From Candidatus Magasanikiibacteriota bacterium (lineage in GTDB: Bacteria > Patescibacteriota > Patescibacteriia > Magasanikbacterales > UBA922): a stretch of DNA of 12,971 nt. The position numbers were made by a program, and so were the translations under genes. The DNA is taken from assembly GCA_003518365.1 (NCBI GenBank), contig DOYU01000013.1, positions 1 to 12,971 on the forward strand. Direction: 5' to 3'. Positions 1 to 5,931 of the stretch are shown piece by piece; position 1 is the stretch's first letter; each line of letters starts with the position of its first letter. Under the pieces are notes generated by a model. The model was not told the origin of the DNA, searched no databases, and saw nothing but the letters and a program-made list of their open reading frames with translations.

Positions 1-458
1 AACAATTACAACAATTAGAACCACCTCCAGTTATAGAAAAATTACCCGACTTGATTATTAAAGACTTTACCGTGACGAGTAGCACGTATCCTGGACAAAA
101 ACACTTTAATGTTGTCATAAAAAATATCGGGGATGCAACTGCAAATAAGATAAGTATGAGCAGTCTTCATGGCACGTTTCAGGTCCAGTTATACTTTGTA
201 CGTGAGGATGGAACAACGGTATCTGCAGATAAATTCTTGCAGAGTGATACTTTTTATACTGCTTGGAGTTTATTGCCAAATCAAGAACTTACCATTTCAA
301 AGGATCTTCCTATATCCTTTGGCAATTATACGAAAATAAAAATGAAAGTTGATTGGTTGGAAGGATCGGTTACTTCAATAATACCTTTTCTTTATCCAGA
401 AAAAGGGTACATTTTGGAGTCAAATGAAGATAACAATGAGTTTACTAAGGCTATATAA
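1..458 (+). CDS. CARDB-like surface protein, C-terminal fragment
   Basis: The frame is open from the left edge (first full codon at 3) to the TAA at 456-458, so this is the 3' end of a longer gene. The TTG at 51 is very unlikely to be the true start, because in-frame coding sequence with a proline-rich stretch (EPPPVIEKLPDL) runs before it. The visible ~150 residues fit a CARDB domain, a beta-sandwich of secreted and surface proteins. It opens with PDLIIKDFTV, continues with a VVIKNIGDATANK strand, then LLPNQELTISKDL, and closes with ESNEDNNEFTKAI, matching the typical acidic ExNExNN ending. Such domains are thought to mediate adhesion or carry other surface domains. The N-terminal part, and hence export signal and overall role, lies outside the window. 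A strong terminator follows directly. The family call is by pattern, not by search. Confidence 0.7.
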   Translation, partial: QLQQLEPPPVIEKLPDLIIKDFTVTSSTYPGQKHFNVVIKNIGDATANKISMSSLHGTFQVQLYFVREDGTTVSADKFLQSDTFYTAWSLLPNQELTISKDLPISFGNYTKIKMKVDWLEGSVTSIIPFLYPEKGYILESNEDNNEFTKAI

Positions 459-474
459 TCTGTAGATCGTTTCA

Positions 475-503
475 AAAAAGAGTAGCAATTCGCTACTCTT
501 TTT
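475..503 (+). terminator. Rho-independent terminator after the CARDB gene
   Basis: A perfect 12-bp stem (AAAAAGAGTAGC at 475-486 with GCTACTCTTTTT at 492-503) encloses the loop AATTC. The stem ends in a T run on the plus strand. It lies 16 bases after the stop of the upstream gene and ends about 40 bases before the next start. Confidence 0.85.
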
Positions 504-529
504 GCTTTATGATAAAATATGCATATCAT
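502..529 (+). promoter_or_regulatory. Possible promoter of the Clp-like gene
   Basis: TTGCTT (502-507) and TATCAT (524-529) are separated by 16 bases. They lie just after the terminator and 12 bases before the start codon at 542. Both boxes deviate from consensus, so this is a weak call. It is supported mainly by the need for a promoter between a terminator and the next gene. Confidence 0.3.
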
Positions 530-541
530 TAATAAAAAGAT

Positions 542-1723
542 ATGAATTATTTTCAACTAACGGAATGGTTTGGTGCAGTGCTTATTGTTATCGCCATCCT
601 GATTTATTATTCTTCAAAAAAAGGCGGATTGTCAATTCCATTTTTGCCAAACATGAAATCAAGTCATTCATCTTCTAGCAGTTACGGTGGTTTTACAACA
701 GATATTACAGAGCAAGCACACGAAGGAAAAGTAGATCCCGTCATCGGACGTGATGAAGAAATCACCCGTGTGACGCAGATTTTGACCCGTCGACGTAAAA
801 ATAATGTCATTTTGGTTGGCGAACCGGGTGTGGGAAAAACGGCTATTGTAGAAGGATTGGCGTTGAAAATTGTTACCGGAGACGTCCCTGCAGTGCTCGC
901 AAACAAACGGGTATTAGTCTTGCAAGTAGCAGACTTGATAAGTGGAACAAAATATCGTGGTGAGTTTGAACATCGTGTCAAACAATTGGTTGATTATATA
1001 AAAAATTCCGATCGCAGTATTATTCTTTTTATTGATGAAATACATACGATCATGCAAACAAAAGGAACAGAAGGATCCGTCAATATCTCTGATATTTTAA
1101 AGCCAGCACTTGCTCGAGGTGAATTGCAAGTGATTGGAGCTACGACAAGCAAGGAATATGATCAATATATTTTGCCTGATGAGAGCTGGGAAAGACGATT
1201 TCAAAAAGTCATGGTACATGAACCAAGCATAAAAGAATCCATTGAAATATTGAAAGGCCTCAAAAAAAACTATGAACTGTATCATAAAGTTATTTTTACC
1301 GATGAGTCTATCGAAGAAGCAGTGACCTTATCAGAAAAATATATCAAAGATAGACATCTTCCAGACAAAGCCATTGATCTCATAGACGAAGCCGCAGCAA
1401 TGATTCATGTTCACGAAAAAGAAGCGCCAGACCATGCCGTGGCTCTTTTGTATGGAGCAGCAAATACTCTTGCAAAAGAAAATGGTATGGAAGGTGAAAC
1501 CATAACAAAGCTAAAAAAAGAATTACTCTCTCTTCGTCGTGAGGAAATGTCATTGACTGATGCAAAAAAAATAGAGGCTTTGCGCAAAGATATTGTAAAG
1601 AAAGTAAAAGAAATTCAAAAAGAAGAATCCACTGTATTAGAAAAAAAAGGATGGCCAAAAGTCACCGCTGAACATATTCGGGAAGTTGTATCGGAGTGGA
1701 CGGGAATGAAAAAAAATGGATAG
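542..1723 (+). CDS. Membrane-anchored single-NBD Clp/Hsp100-type AAA+ ATPase
   Basis: This 393-residue protein matches the first ATPase domain (NBD1) of ClpB/ClpC/ClpA. Visible elements in order: an N-terminal hydrophobic helix (about 10-23), a serine-rich linker (39-50), the ITEQAHEGKVDPVIGRDEEI entry motif (55-74), Walker A GEPGVGKT (93-100), pore loop TKYRGEFE (136-143, Tyr138), Walker B IILFIDE (160-166), sensor 1 GATT (199-202), paired arginine fingers ERRF (217-220), and the LPDKAIDLIDEAAA lid helix (273-286). A charged, coiled-coil-like middle segment (about 320-365) follows. The protein stops right after SEWTGM, where full-length Clp proteins cross into NBD2. There is no second ATPase domain and no N-terminal Clp repeat domain. 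Probable role: ATP-driven unfolding or remodelling tethered to the membrane; the partner protease or substrate is unknown. No Shine-Dalgarno precedes the ATG, and the gene appears monocistronic between terminators. Confidence 0.85.
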   Translation: MNYFQLTEWFGAVLIVIAILIYYSSKKGGLSIPFLPNMKSSHSSSSSYGGFTTDITEQAHEGKVDPVIGRDEEITRVTQILTRRRKNNVILVGEPGVGKTAIVEGLALKIVTGDVPAVLANKRVLVLQVADLISGTKYRGEFEHRVKQLVDYIKNSDRSIILFIDEIHTIMQTKGTEGSVNISDILKPALARGELQVIGATTSKEYDQYILPDESWERRFQKVMVHEPSIKESIEILKGLKKNYELYHKVIFTDESIEEAVTLSEKYIKDRHLPDKAIDLIDEAAAMIHVHEKEAPDHAVALLYGAANTLAKENGMEGETITKLKKELLSLRREEMSLTDAKKIEALRKDIVKKVKEIQKEESTVLEKKGWPKVTAEHIREVVSEWTGMKKNG

Positions 1724-1727
1724 CATG

Positions 1728-1764
1728 AAAAAAAAGACGTGTCAATAAAGACACATCCTTTTTT
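1728..1764. terminator. Terminator shared by converging genes
   Basis: GTGTC (1739-1743) pairs with GACAC (1750-1754) around the loop AATAAA. The stem is extended by partly paired flanks, an A run (1728-1735) and a T run (1759-1764). It sits between the plus-strand Clp-like gene ending at 1723 and the minus-strand gene ending at 1777, so it can serve both directions. Confidence 0.7.
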
Positions 1765-1776
1765 ACTTACATGCTC

Positions 1777-2085
1777 CTACTCAATGGGCTCAACAAGGAT
1801 GCCAGAATCGCTAAAAAATTTTTCTATTTCATTTACATCCTTCATTTCTACATCGTAATACTGAACCTCTATGTGTGCCCCAAGAGGAGTACCAATACCA
1901 TCTATTTCATTTTCTTTTGTGCGTATCACCACAACACCTTGTGGAGCTTCGGGTAATGTTCGTTTTGCCAATACTTCCTCTCCCCAAAAATCAATACTGC
2001 CATTAAATTTCATTTTGATGCCTTCATTTTTCCAACCGATAAAGGAATAAAATATTTTCTTGTAAGGTTGTTTTTGTAAAAACAT
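1777..2085 (-). CDS. Conserved-looking hypothetical protein
   Basis: This is a 102-residue protein of no family I recognise. It has no signal peptide, membrane helix or cysteine. It mixes beta-type stretches (GVVVIRTKENEIDGIG, GAHIEVQYYDVEM) with an acidic C-terminal helix (VNEIEKFFSDSG), which suggests a small soluble fold. Two starts are possible. The ATG at 2085 gives 102 residues and the extra N-terminus reads like coding sequence, so I kept it. The in-frame ATG at 2013 gives 78 residues and has the better ribosome binding site (GAAGG, seven bases upstream). The pyrH terminator lies only nine bases before the longer start, which slightly favours the shorter form and means a separate promoter is needed. 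It ends at a terminator shared with the converging Clp-like gene. Confidence 0.6.
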   Translation of the reverse strand: MFLQKQPYKKIFYSFIGWKNEGIKMKFNGSIDFWGEEVLAKRTLPEAPQGVVVIRTKENEIDGIGTPLGAHIEVQYYDVEMKDVNEIEKFFSDSGILVEPIE

Positions 2086-2093
2086 ATCTTTTT

Positions 2094-2128
2094 AAAAAAC
2101 GCACTCCAACATTCTGAAGTACGTTTTT
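2094..2128 (-). terminator. Terminator after pyrH
   Basis: Read on the minus strand, AAAAACGTACTTC pairs with GGAGTGCGTTTTT around the loop AGAATGTT. This gives a 13-bp stem containing two G-T wobbles, followed by a T run. It lies 23 bases past the pyrH stop. Confidence 0.7.
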
Positions 2129-2150
2129 CTATTTACAAATTACCAATTTT

Positions 2151-2837
2151 TTAATAAATCACTGTCCCTCGAAACGTCTTCCCGCCAATAGCTTTCTGCA
2201 CTTCTTTTAAATCTGTCCCACGCAAAATACTGACACGAAGTCCAAGCTTCTCTGCCATCTTGCTTGCGATAGGATCAAAAGGAACATTTGCACCTGGGTC
2301 CCACACACTTCCAACAATCTTTCGAAAGTCACTCCAGGTGATTTGTTCAATAATCTTTGCATCTTTGTACTTTGCGGGATCTTTGTCGTAGACGTATTCA
2401 ATATTGGAAAGATTGATCACATCACTCGCACCATATGTCTTTGCAAAATTGACTGCACCAAAGTCTGTCGAATTGCCCGGCTTCCATCCAGAAGCGATGA
2501 TAACAGGCTTACTCGAGTTTACTTTCTTTCGTGGGTCACTGATAATATCTTTGTGAGCAAAATCTCCGAGAAGAAGTTTTACAAACATTGCATTGACTTT
2601 TGTGGTCTCTATGCCGATCCTGTCAAGATCAGTATTCGTAGGCTTTCCGATAGCGCGGAGCGCATCTTGATACATTCTACTCGTCGCTCCCCCACCAACA
2701 ATCAAAATAAATTGATGTCCTTTTTTTATTTCTGAAACAAACAAAGACTTCAATGATTTCAAAAATGCCGGATCAAAACCGGTTTTTGGAATTACGATAG
2801 AACCACCAAGTGAAATAATAATGCGTTTTTTTGCCAT
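2151..2837 (-). CDS. pyrH: UMP kinase, archaeal type
   Basis: This is a uridylate kinase of the amino acid kinase superfamily. It phosphorylates UMP to UDP with ATP, the committed step to all pyrimidine nucleotides, in the cytoplasm. The 228 residues show SLGGSIV (9-15), VGGGATSRMY (47-56), LDRIGIETTKVNA (71-83), SGWKPGNSTDFGA (116-128) for UMP and phosphate contacts, NLSNIEYVYDKDP (142-154), and GANVPFDPIASK (182-193). Length and motif wording, especially GWxPGxSTD and NLSNIxYVYDKDP, match the archaeal/CPR form rather than the roughly 240-residue hexameric enzyme of most bacteria. The ATG at 2837 follows the stop of the small upstream gene by three bases, so translation is probably coupled. 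A terminator follows. Confidence 0.9.
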   Translation of the reverse strand: MAKKRIIISLGGSIVIPKTGFDPAFLKSLKSLFVSEIKKGHQFILIVGGGATSRMYQDALRAIGKPTNTDLDRIGIETTKVNAMFVKLLLGDFAHKDIISDPRKKVNSSKPVIIASGWKPGNSTDFGAVNFAKTYGASDVINLSNIEYVYDKDPAKYKDAKIIEQITWSDFRKIVGSVWDPGANVPFDPIASKMAEKLGLRVSILRGTDLKEVQKAIGGKTFRGTVIY

Positions 2838-2840
2838 ACA

Positions 2841-3020
2841 CTACTCTGCCTTTTTGTCTGTTTTTTCTTCTACTTGTTTCAATCTCGACACAAGACTTTT
2901 CTTTGCCATAGACTGTCCTCCAAATCCTGCATTTTTATTTGAACCCAAGCCACCTCTTCCTTGCTGAGGTCCATTGAATCCTGATTTCCCTTTTGCAACA
3001 CGAACAGTGCCACCTTTCAT
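2841..3020 (-). CDS. Small glycine-rich basic protein upstream of pyrH
   Basis: A 59-residue open frame from the ATG at 3020 to the TAG at 2841, not a known family to me. The first half is rich in Gly, Asn, Gln, Lys and Arg (for example GPQQGRGGLGSNKNAGFGG, about 17-35) and looks disordered. The second half (about 38-59) is a charged helix, SMAKKSLVSRLKQVEEK, with a Lys/Glu tail. Evidence that it is real: it fills the gap between the membrane protein gene (12 bases upstream) and pyrH (3 bases downstream), shares their strand, and has sensible composition throughout. The tight junction with pyrH suggests translational coupling. The glycine-rich plus basic make-up would fit RNA or ribosome binding, but that is a guess. 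No Shine-Dalgarno is visible before its ATG. Confidence 0.6.
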   Translation of the reverse strand: MKGGTVRVAKGKSGFNGPQQGRGGLGSNKNAGFGGQSMAKKSLVSRLKQVEEKTDKKAE

Positions 3021-3032
3021 ATGATAAAAAAA

Positions 3033-3377
3033 TTAATAATTACGTTTTAGTGTCCACCCAAGGAGCCAACTCACAAGACTGAGAATCAATGCTCCCAGAA
3101 ATGCTGGCCAAAATCCTGCTACTTCAAATCCCTTTACCACACTACCAACAAACCAGAAAAGCAATCCATTGATCACAAACGTAAAGAGTCCCAGTGTGAG
3201 CAAATTGATAGGCAATGTAAGGACAAACAAGACGGGACGAATGATCGCATTGACAAGGCCGAGCACGAGCGCCGTAATGAGCGCTGCATACAAACCACTG
3301 ACTTCAACACCAGGCAGATAAAATGCTATGGCGATGATCGTGAGTGCATTGAGGAACCATCTGAGAAGTAGTTTCAT
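3033..3377 (-). CDS. Phage-holin-4-superfamily-type membrane protein
   Basis: A 114-residue integral membrane protein with about four hydrophobic segments (roughly 5-25, 28-45, 50-78 and 88-108). It matches the small membrane proteins assigned to the mycobacteriophage D29 gp11 / phage holin 4 superfamily. Typical features are the N-terminal LLLRWFLNALTIIAIAFYLPGVEV, the central ALITALVLGLVNAIIRPVL, and TLPINLLTLGLFTFVINGLLFW. Despite the name these are ordinary chromosomal proteins of unknown function, and nothing here suggests a prophage. It is the first gene of a probable three-gene set with the glycine-rich protein and pyrH, read from a promoter in the end of mutY. No Shine-Dalgarno precedes the ATG. 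A small GC hairpin (CCCG/CGGG, 3393-3405) lies in the leader. Confidence 0.8.
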   Translation of the reverse strand: MKLLLRWFLNALTIIAIAFYLPGVEVSGLYAALITALVLGLVNAIIRPVLFVLTLPINLLTLGLFTFVINGLLFWFVGSVVKGFEVAGFWPAFLGALILSLVSWLLGWTLKRNY

Positions 3378-3418
3378 ACTGTTTTTTTATGCCCCGTAAA
3401 GCGGGATAGTGATTTGTA

Positions 3419-4288
3419 CTATGGGAGTAGTATACTCCGATTTTGTCGAATAATCAACTTATCTGATTCAAGTTTTTTGAGAATTGTCCCGAAGCGTTCA
3501 TCCGTTATTTCTGGGAATCTTTTGCGAAGAGAGAGCACACTGATCTTTTTTTTCTCTCGGAGAGCATCCACTATCCTCCCCCTGAAATATCGATCTGTTT
3601 GTTTGAATGGAATAGCTTTCTTTTGTTTCTTTGTTTTTGGGAATTGGTACTGCTCTGGATATGCAGACACCCAGTCCATGAGAGCTTGGTTCCAGTGGTA
3701 AATAATAGAAACTCTTCCTCCCCTTTTAGGGGAGGGTTGGGTGGGGGTTATCTCAGCAAGGGATACAGTGGAGAGAAAGCGAACCACTTCTTCAGCCTTC
3801 TTCAACAACTCATCATCCTTCAGAAGATCATCTCCAAAAAATGTTTTTTGATAAAACTTTCTATGATTCGTGTCGAGGACAGGCGTCGGCTGATCAAATG
3901 CAAAGGATAGTATTGCTCGTGCTGTGTAGTCCCCCACGCCTGGCAAGCTTTTTAATTCTTCCAAATTTTTTGGAAAACGTCCATGAAATTCTTGCTGCAC
4001 CGCTTGCGCTGTGCGTTGAAGAAACAATGCTCGTCGATTGTATCCAAGTCCTTTCCAGACAGTGATGACTTCCGATGTTTTTGCACCTGCAAGTATTTGT
4101 ATCGTTGGAAATGCACGCAAAAATTCTTTATATTTTTCAATTACTCGCGGTACCTGTGTCTGCTGCAGCATGATTTCTGATACCAAAATTCGATACGGAT
4201 TTCTCGTCTTCCGCCATGGGAGATCTCGTCCTTCTTTTGCATACCATGCCAAAATGGTAAGGCATTGTTGTTGCTGTTTTTTTGTCAT
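3419..4288 (-). CDS. mutY: A/G-specific adenine DNA glycosylase, cluster-less MutY
   Basis: MutY removes adenine mispaired with 8-oxoguanine. With the start at 4288 the protein has 289 residues and begins like E. coli MutY. GGAG (4299-4302) lies ten bases upstream, so I prefer this ATG to the in-frame one at 4342. Visible: LPWRKTRNPYRILVSEIMLQQTQV (23-46, catalytic Glu38), WKGLGYNRRA (78-87), helix-hairpin-helix LPGVGDYTARAI (115-126), and VLDTNHRK (137-144, catalytic Asp139). Two oddities. The four cysteines of the [4Fe-4S] loop that normally follow NQALMD are absent; the stretch 200-232 has none. Residues about 180-194 (TPTQPSPKRGG and neighbours) are encoded by an inserted palindromic repeat. 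The C-terminus is a short winged-helix-like segment instead of the NUDIX-like 8-oxoG domain. It could be a related HhH-GPD glycosylase, but the N-terminal motifs favour MutY. Confidence 0.85.
   Translation of the reverse strand: MTKKQQQQCLTILAWYAKEGRDLPWRKTRNPYRILVSEIMLQQTQVPRVIEKYKEFLRAFPTIQILAGAKTSEVITVWKGLGYNRRALFLQRTAQAVQQEFHGRFPKNLEELKSLPGVGDYTARAILSFAFDQPTPVLDTNHRKFYQKTFFGDDLLKDDELLKKAEEVVRFLSTVSLAEITPTQPSPKRGGRVSIIYHWNQALMDWVSAYPEQYQFPKTKKQKKAIPFKQTDRYFRGRIVDALREKKKISVLSLRKRFPEITDERFGTILKKLESDKLIIRQNRSILLP
3429..3457 (-). promoter_or_regulatory. Promoter of the holin-like / glycine-rich / pyrH set
   Basis: On the minus strand TTGATT (3452-3457) and TATACT (3429-3434) are separated by exactly 17 bases, close to a sigma-70 consensus. 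It lies inside the last codons of mutY. Predicted transcription starts near 3422, about 45 bases before the ATG at 3377. Confidence 0.5.
3717..3749. repeat. Palindromic GC-rich repeat inserted in mutY
   Basis: CCTCCCCT (3717-3724) and AGGGGAGG (3728-3735) form an 8-bp hairpin with loop TTT. A G/T-rich arm, GGGTTGGGTGGGGG, follows to 3749. Base composition differs sharply from the flanking AT-rich gene. Read on the minus strand it is in frame with mutY and encodes TPTQPSPKRGG. A related arm and hairpin occur at 8191-8310. Confidence 0.7.
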
Positions 4289-4307
4289 AGATTTTTTTCT
4301 CCAGAAT

Positions 4308-4316
4308 AGTATAGCA
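4308..4316 (-). promoter_or_regulatory. Extended -10 promoter of mutY
   Basis: Minus-strand TGCTATACT is an extended -10 element (TGnTATAAT type). It sits 19 bases before the preferred mutY start, just upstream of the GGAG site. The identical nine bases lie upstream of the TSP3 gene at 8142-8150. Confidence 0.45.
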
Positions 4317-4327
4317 TATTTTATCCA

Positions 4328-4358
4328 CAAGGTTCCTTGCAATACAAGGTACCTTGTA
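4328..4358. promoter_or_regulatory. Tandem palindromic operators, probably for the PadR regulator
   Basis: Two almost identical palindromes: CAAGGTTCCTTG (4328-4339) and CAAGGTACCTTG (4345-4356). The second extends to a perfect 16-bp palindrome, TACAAGGTACCTTGTA (4343-4358). Their centres are 17 bp apart. The first covers the -35 box and the second fills the spacer of the PadR promoter, so bound repressor would block RNA polymerase. The arrangement predicts autorepression, with possible influence on the divergent mutY promoter 12 bp away. Confidence 0.7.
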
Positions 4359-4365
4359 CTATAGT
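4337..4365 (+). promoter_or_regulatory. Promoter of the PadR-PspC operon
   Basis: TTGCAA (4337-4342) and TATAGT (4360-4365) have a 17-base spacer. The start of transcription is predicted near 4372, only about eight bases before the ATG at 4380. The mRNA is thus nearly leaderless, which explains the lack of a Shine-Dalgarno. Confidence 0.7.
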
Positions 4366-4379
4366 GAATATGTATTATT

Positions 4380-4751
4380 ATGACTCAAGATACTTCTCCT
4401 CTCAATAAATTTATTGAAAACTCTCAAGCACAGATGCGACGAGGGACACTTGAGCTTGTGATTTTAGCAATCATAGGAAAAGGTCCAGTCTATGCCGGAG
4501 ATATTCTAGCACAACTGACAGAGGCAAAACTCATCGTCGTAGAAGGCACACTCTACCCTATCCTCTCACGCTTCCGTCGCGAGTCACTGGTCACGTACGA
4601 ATGGCAGGAATCTGAAGTCGGTCCACCAAGAAAGTACTATGCGCTCACAGACGATGGTACAAAAGTATTGCAAACGCTACGGGTGAGCTGGAACACATTA
4701 CATATATCGCTCAGAAGTATTTTAAAACCATCCGAACGTACAAAAAAATAA
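4380..4751 (+). CDS. PadR-family transcriptional regulator
   Basis: A 123-residue winged-helix DNA-binding protein. The PadR signature is clear: MRRGTLELVILAIIGKGPVYAGDILAQL (19-46), then the recognition-helix and wing segment VEGTLYPILSRFRRESLVTYEW (54-75), then GPPRKYYALTDDG (81-93). The C-terminal dimerisation helix is short, as in the PadR-s1 (small) subtype. These proteins normally repress a neighbouring transport or envelope gene and themselves, and are released by small ligands or stress signals. Here the target is probably its own operon: two palindromes overlap its promoter and the PspC-domain gene follows after 31 bases with no terminator between. The inducing signal cannot be read from the sequence. 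Confidence 0.85.
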   Translation: MTQDTSPLNKFIENSQAQMRRGTLELVILAIIGKGPVYAGDILAQLTEAKLIVVEGTLYPILSRFRRESLVTYEWQESEVGPPRKYYALTDDGTKVLQTLRVSWNTLHISLRSILKPSERTKK

Positions 4752-4782
4752 TTGTCATTTTGTTTTTCTCTATATTAATTTT

Positions 4783-5892
4783 ATGAAAACAACACGTTCC
4801 ATCAATCTCGGTGGGTACGCATTCACCATCGATGAAGACGCATACCAAGCACTCCAATCGTATCTCGAAAGACTTCGCGCTCATTTTCGACTAGACGAAG
4901 GGCGCGAAGAAATTTTGATTGACATTGAGTCTCGCATTGCTGAAAGTTTCATTCGTATCCGTGAAGGAGGGCGCGAAGTGATCGAAATGCAGCATATCGA
5001 GGACATTATCAAGGCGATGGGTGATGTCCAAGATTTGTCAGATGAACCCCAACAGGCAAAAAACGAATATACGTCTTCTCGTCAAGAATTTGCGCAAAAA
5101 AAATTGTATAAAGACCCTGAGCACGCAATGATTGGCGGCGTTGCCGCTGGTATTGCAGCCTATTTTAATATTGATCCAGCACTCGTGCGTTTGGCATTTG
5201 TCTTGCTCGTGTTCGCCGGTGGCTCAGGATTTATTATCTATCTTGTTCTTCTCTTTATCCTTCCTGATGCAGATACGCCGCTCAAACAGTCTGAGCTGCG
5301 AGGAGAATCTCCTACGATTCAGGACATTGAAAAAAAAGTAAAAGAAATGATTGAAAAAAGCAAACAAAAAATTTCAGAAATAGATACAGAACATACAAAG
5401 CAAGCCGTACAAGATGCGATGCAAAAAACAGCACACACGGTAGAGGAAAGCATGAAGAAAGCAACACAAACGGTAACCGCCGCCTCAAAACGAGTTTCCG
5501 TAACCACAAAAGTCGGCGCAAACTCAGCAGGAAAAACGCTTGTGCGAATTGTTTCTCTCCTTCTTGGAATTGGGCTTCTGGTCACTGGTGTTGCCGGTGT
5601 TATAGGAATAAGTATCCTCTGCTATACCGCACTTCTTGGCGGTATTGAATCATTTTCATTTATTCCCGGCCTCGCGCTGTATACTGCGAGCTTTTATACT
5701 CCCCTCTTTCTTGGATCGCTGTGGCTGACGATTGCGTTACCATTTGCATTTTTTTTGTCTCTTGGCATTGCCCTTGTATCTCGAAGACCACTCAAATTGC
5801 GATTTCTTTTTGTCACAATGCTCATCCTCTGGATGATAGCAATTACTGTGCTTGGTGGGTTGCTACTTCATATCGTTTTGCCTAGATTGTAG
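4783..5892 (+). CDS. PspC-domain membrane protein with N-terminal sensor-like domain
   Basis: A 369-residue membrane protein. Residues 1-85 form a soluble domain (RSINLGGYAFTIDEDAYQAL, then REEILIDIESRIAESF, then IEDIIKAMGDV) that I know as a regular partner ahead of PspC domains. The PspC domain proper is at about 106-164 (KKLYKDPEHAMIGGVAAGIA, IDPALVRLAFVLLVFAGGSGF, ILPDA) with one or two membrane spans. A long charged amphipathic helix (about 178-250) follows, then four further hydrophobic spans (about 254-284, 292-304, 307-334, 340-365). PspC domains sense or transmit envelope stress in the phage-shock response; no PspA or PspB is nearby. Co-transcription with the PadR repressor suggests conditional expression. 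There is no Shine-Dalgarno, and a strong terminator follows nine bases after the stop. Confidence 0.85.
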   Translation: MKTTRSINLGGYAFTIDEDAYQALQSYLERLRAHFRLDEGREEILIDIESRIAESFIRIREGGREVIEMQHIEDIIKAMGDVQDLSDEPQQAKNEYTSSRQEFAQKKLYKDPEHAMIGGVAAGIAAYFNIDPALVRLAFVLLVFAGGSGFIIYLVLLFILPDADTPLKQSELRGESPTIQDIEKKVKEMIEKSKQKISEIDTEHTKQAVQDAMQKTAHTVEESMKKATQTVTAASKRVSVTTKVGANSAGKTLVRIVSLLLGIGLLVTGVAGVIGISILCYTALLGGIESFSFIPGLALYTASFYTPLFLGSLWLTIALPFAFFLSLGIALVSRRPLKLRFLFVTMLILWMIAITVLGGLLLHIVLPRL

Positions 5893-5900
5893 TTGAAACA

Positions 5901-5931
5901 AAAAAAGCTCGCCAATCTGGCGAGCTTTTTT
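5901..5931. terminator. Bidirectional terminator between converging genes
   Basis: A perfect 14-bp stem: AAAAAAGCTCGCCA (5901-5914) and TGGCGAGCTTTTTT (5918-5931) with loop ATC. It serves the plus-strand PspC gene. On the minus strand it follows the L,D-transpeptidase gene, whose TAA (5930-5932) overlaps its edge. Confidence 0.9.

Noticed and set aside
2343..2735. Plus-strand frame of 130 residues opposite pyrH
   Set aside because: Antisense shadow; the minus frame carries every UMP kinase motif.
3033..3377. Holin-like gene as evidence for a prophage
   Set aside because: This small membrane family is a common chromosomal protein and no other phage gene is present.
3393..3410. GC hairpin CCCG-CTTTA-CGGG between mutY and the holin-like gene as a mutY terminator
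   Set aside because: The stem is only four or five bp, and the minus strand after it is A-rich, not T-rich.
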